Shown here piece after piece: positions 22,855-24,148 of a stretch of 24,148 nucleotides of DNA (within the stretch, counting starts at the first letter, position 1; every line of letters starts with the position of its first letter). The stretch is from assembly GCA_016873525.1 (NCBI GenBank), contig VGXD01000004.1, positions 1 to 24,148 of the forward strand. The letters run 5' to 3'. The notes beneath the pieces were generated by a model. That model did not search any database. It was not told the origin of the DNA and was given only the letters and a program-made list of their open reading frames with translations. Source of the stretch: Nitrospira sp. Lineage in GTDB: Bacteria; Nitrospirota; Nitrospiria; Nitrospirales; Nitrospiraceae. Made by a program: the position numbers and the translations under genes.

Positions 22855-23083
22855 GGGGGATGCCTCCCTAGCAGGGGGTTGTGTCCGTTCACGTTGATCA
22901 AAGCAAGCCCAATGCCATCGACCCAGCTCCTCCCAGGGCCGGCTCATCCCTGTAAAAGCCGGAACTTACTGTGAGGATGGAGAACGCTTGGTGAAGGGAG
23001 GACGGCAGCTTGCCACAGGCAGAGGGAGTCTTCTGTGGAGAAACGCAACAGAGCGGCGAGCAGAGGGGAAAGCGCCCGATGGT
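22855..23083. other. Intergenic region upstream of the hemerythrin gene
   Basis: This 229-base gap separates the DsrE-like gene from the hemerythrin gene, both on the - strand. It has two inverted repeats: CCGGCT/AGCCGG (22939-22962, loop 12) and CCACAG/CTGTGG (23013-23038, loop 14), the latter placed as a possible terminator of the DsrE gene. TTCACGTTGATCAA (22888-22901) resembles one half of a CRP/FNR-type site (ATCAA perfect, TTCAC poor). It holds no gene I can support. Confidence 0.4.
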
Positions 23084-23443
23084 TCAGAACGCGACGTTCC
23101 GATCTCGTTCCGCCACGGCCTTGATGTAGTCCGGCATGCCCTTGATCGTCGCGCCGGCGACGAGGTCCGTTTCTTTGATCTGCCGCGCCACGGCACAGGC
23201 TCCGCAGACCCAGATCGCGATGCCGGCGGCTTGGATTGCGGCCAGCAAGTCTTTCAGCGGCGTCAGGTTCACGCCCGTGACATGGTCCGCCGTGCCGTTG
23301 CGTCCGAGCGTGACCGCCTCGTTCCACAGCCAGAGCACGACATCGTGCCCCTGTTCCTTGGCCACCTTGGCGGCCATGAAGGGCAGCGTCGCCATCGTGG
23401 GATCATCGGTCCCTCGACTGCCGGAGATAATGAATGTCGCCAT
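23084..23443 (-). CDS. DsrE/DsrF-like sulfur-relay family protein
   Basis: The 119-residue cytosolic protein has the DsrE fold pattern: ATFIISGSRGTDDPTMATLPFMAAKVA at the start, HDVVLWLWNEAV in the middle and IWVCGACAVAR (residues 77-87) with Cys80 and Cys83. The family moves sulfur between proteins or occurs near redox genes with unclear roles; the CxxC pair here could be the active thiol site or a redox centre. The ATG at 23443 has GGAAGAGG upstream. It lies 41 bases behind a small cytochrome c gene and ahead of the hemerythrin gene. Confidence 0.85.
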   Translation of the reverse strand: MATFIISGSRGTDDPTMATLPFMAAKVAKEQGHDVVLWLWNEAVTLGRNGTADHVTGVNLTPLKDLLAAIQAAGIAIWVCGACAVARQIKETDLVAGATIKGMPDYIKAVAERDRNVAF

Positions 23444-23484
23444 GCTCAGAACCTCTTCCTGACCCTGTGAAGGCCTGTTTGTCC

Positions 23485-23856
23485 CTACTTGCTTAAGCTC
23501 CGGACATACGCCAGCAGATCCCGGATCTCCTGCTCCGATAGTTGTCCTTTAAAAGGCGCCATTGCCGTGCCGGGCCGCCCCTCCTGTATTGTCTTGAGCA
23601 ATTCGGCGTCGGGCTTGGCCTTGGTTTTCGGGCCGGTTAAATCTGCGGGAGGAGGAACAAGCATTTTCCCGGCCGGTCCGTCGCCGCGACCGCTCGGTCC
23701 GTGGCAATTCACGCAGCCGCCCTTTCCGTCGAACAGCGTTTTTCCCTTTGCCGCGTCACTGCCGGCTGCCCCAGCAACCGGCGGTTCCAGCCCAATGACA
23801 AGATTGAGAAGCAAAACCACCGGAATACAAAAGCCACTGCGGTTCAGTCGTGCCAT
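23485..23856 (-). CDS. Small monoheme cytochrome c (periplasmic)
   Basis: The 123-residue protein has a signal peptide (residues 10-31), then KGKTLFDGKGGCVNCHGPSG with heme site CVNCH (48-52) and GRGDGP after it. Met99 in GTAMAPF is the likely axial ligand, and LSEQEIRDLLAYVRSLSK is the final helix. It is a paralogue of the protein at 17835-18209. ATG 23856 has AAAGGAG about nine bases upstream, and the longer open frame lacks a signal. It is probably the carrier cotranscribed with the DsrE-like gene. Confidence 0.93.
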   Translation of the reverse strand: MARLNRSGFCIPVVLLLNLVIGLEPPVAGAAGSDAAKGKTLFDGKGGCVNCHGPSGRGDGPAGKMLVPPPADLTGPKTKAKPDAELLKTIQEGRPGTAMAPFKGQLSEQEIRDLLAYVRSLSK

Positions 23857-23984
23857 CGTGCGTCTCCTTTGATGCCATCCGACATTCAATTCGAAGGCCG
23901 GCAAACCCGTCGAAGCGCTACCTTACCCGATGTCGCGCGAGGCCGTCCAATGATTATCTTCCGATGACATCGCGCCGGTCGTTG

Positions 23985-24148
23985 TTAGTGCGCCAGGCTC
24001 CTGATGTACTGGATGAGTTGCCAGACTTCGTCGTCCGGCAGACCGGCGAAAGACATCATGCCCGTGCCAGGAGAGCCGTTCTTGATGACCCAGAACAACT
24101 GCCCGTCAGGAATGCCCTGCATCATCTTCCCGCAGGTGAAGTTTCGGG
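23985..24148 (-). CDS. Cytochrome c, C-terminal part (gene enters from outside the window)
   Basis: The - strand frame ends with TAA at 23985-23987 and stays open to the window edge, giving about 54 residues. KMMQGIPDGQLFWVIKNGSPGTGMMSFAGL and EVWQLIQYIRSLAH are the axial Met region and last helix of a class I cytochrome c. It resembles the two small cytochromes in the window. The heme site CxxCH would be beyond the edge. A gap of 128 bases precedes the next gene. Confidence 0.85.
   Translation of the reverse strand, partial: RNFTCGKMMQGIPDGQLFWVIKNGSPGTGMMSFAGLPDDEVWQLIQYIRSLAH

Noticed and set aside
22888..22901. CRP/FNR-like site TTCACGTTGATCAA before the hemerythrin gene
   Set aside because: Only one half matches the consensus, and the position, 34 bases from the ATG, does not fit a normal class II activator site.

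Overview
The window is GC-rich, densely packed bacterial chromosome: 25 protein-coding genes, two of them cut by the window edges, with short gaps (none over 300 bases). I see no tRNA, rRNA, insertion sequence, phage gene or CRISPR array. Several small c-type cytochromes, a DevBCA-type exporter, a pentapeptide-repeat protein, glutaminyl-tRNA synthetase and sigma-54 control together suggest a respiratory Gram-negative bacterium. Nitrospirota (Nitrospira-like) is my best guess, but it rests on gene content and general impression, not on a search.

Layout. (1) 1-1847, + strand: end of a metallo-beta-lactamase-fold hydrolase, a site-2-type membrane metalloprotease and a secreted DUF1566-like protein. 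(2) 1936-4108, - strand: a small pentapeptide-repeat protein and glnS. (3) 4386-6918, + strand: a GAF/HD-GYP cyclic-di-GMP phosphodiesterase followed by a large exported pentapeptide-repeat beta-helix. (4) 7046-11575, - strand: a tight four-gene exporter operon (permease, ATPase, HlyD adaptor, NodT-type outer-membrane lipoprotein). Upstream lies a FhlA-like sigma-54 activator (11815-13887), same strand. A -24/-12 promoter and two 16-bp palindromes precede the operon. One palindrome recurs exactly over the activator's own start region, so a complete activator-operator-promoter circuit can be read from the DNA. (5) 13951-17689: a secreted OB-fold protein and an M20 peptidase facing apart from one intergenic region with readable promoters, then a secreted 563-residue protein of unknown function. 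(6) 17835-24148, all - strand: the respiratory cluster.

The respiratory cluster reads, in transcription order: cytochrome c (partial), cytochrome c, DsrE-like protein, hemerythrin, diheme cytochrome c, class II cytochrome c lipoprotein, a small five-helix membrane protein with two His pairs spaced like the heme ligands of cytochrome b, a membrane-anchored pentaheme cytochrome c, an ECF sigma factor, a soluble zinc anti-sigma factor, a cupredoxin, a PH-domain membrane protein and a third small cytochrome c. The b-type protein plus pentaheme cytochrome could form a quinol-to-periplasm electron-transfer module, with the small cytochromes and cupredoxin as carriers. The hemerythrin and the zinc-finger anti-sigma factor suggest a link to iron, redox or nitric-oxide stress. 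This cluster is the best candidate for an undescribed system. The functional joining is inference; the individual motifs are visible.
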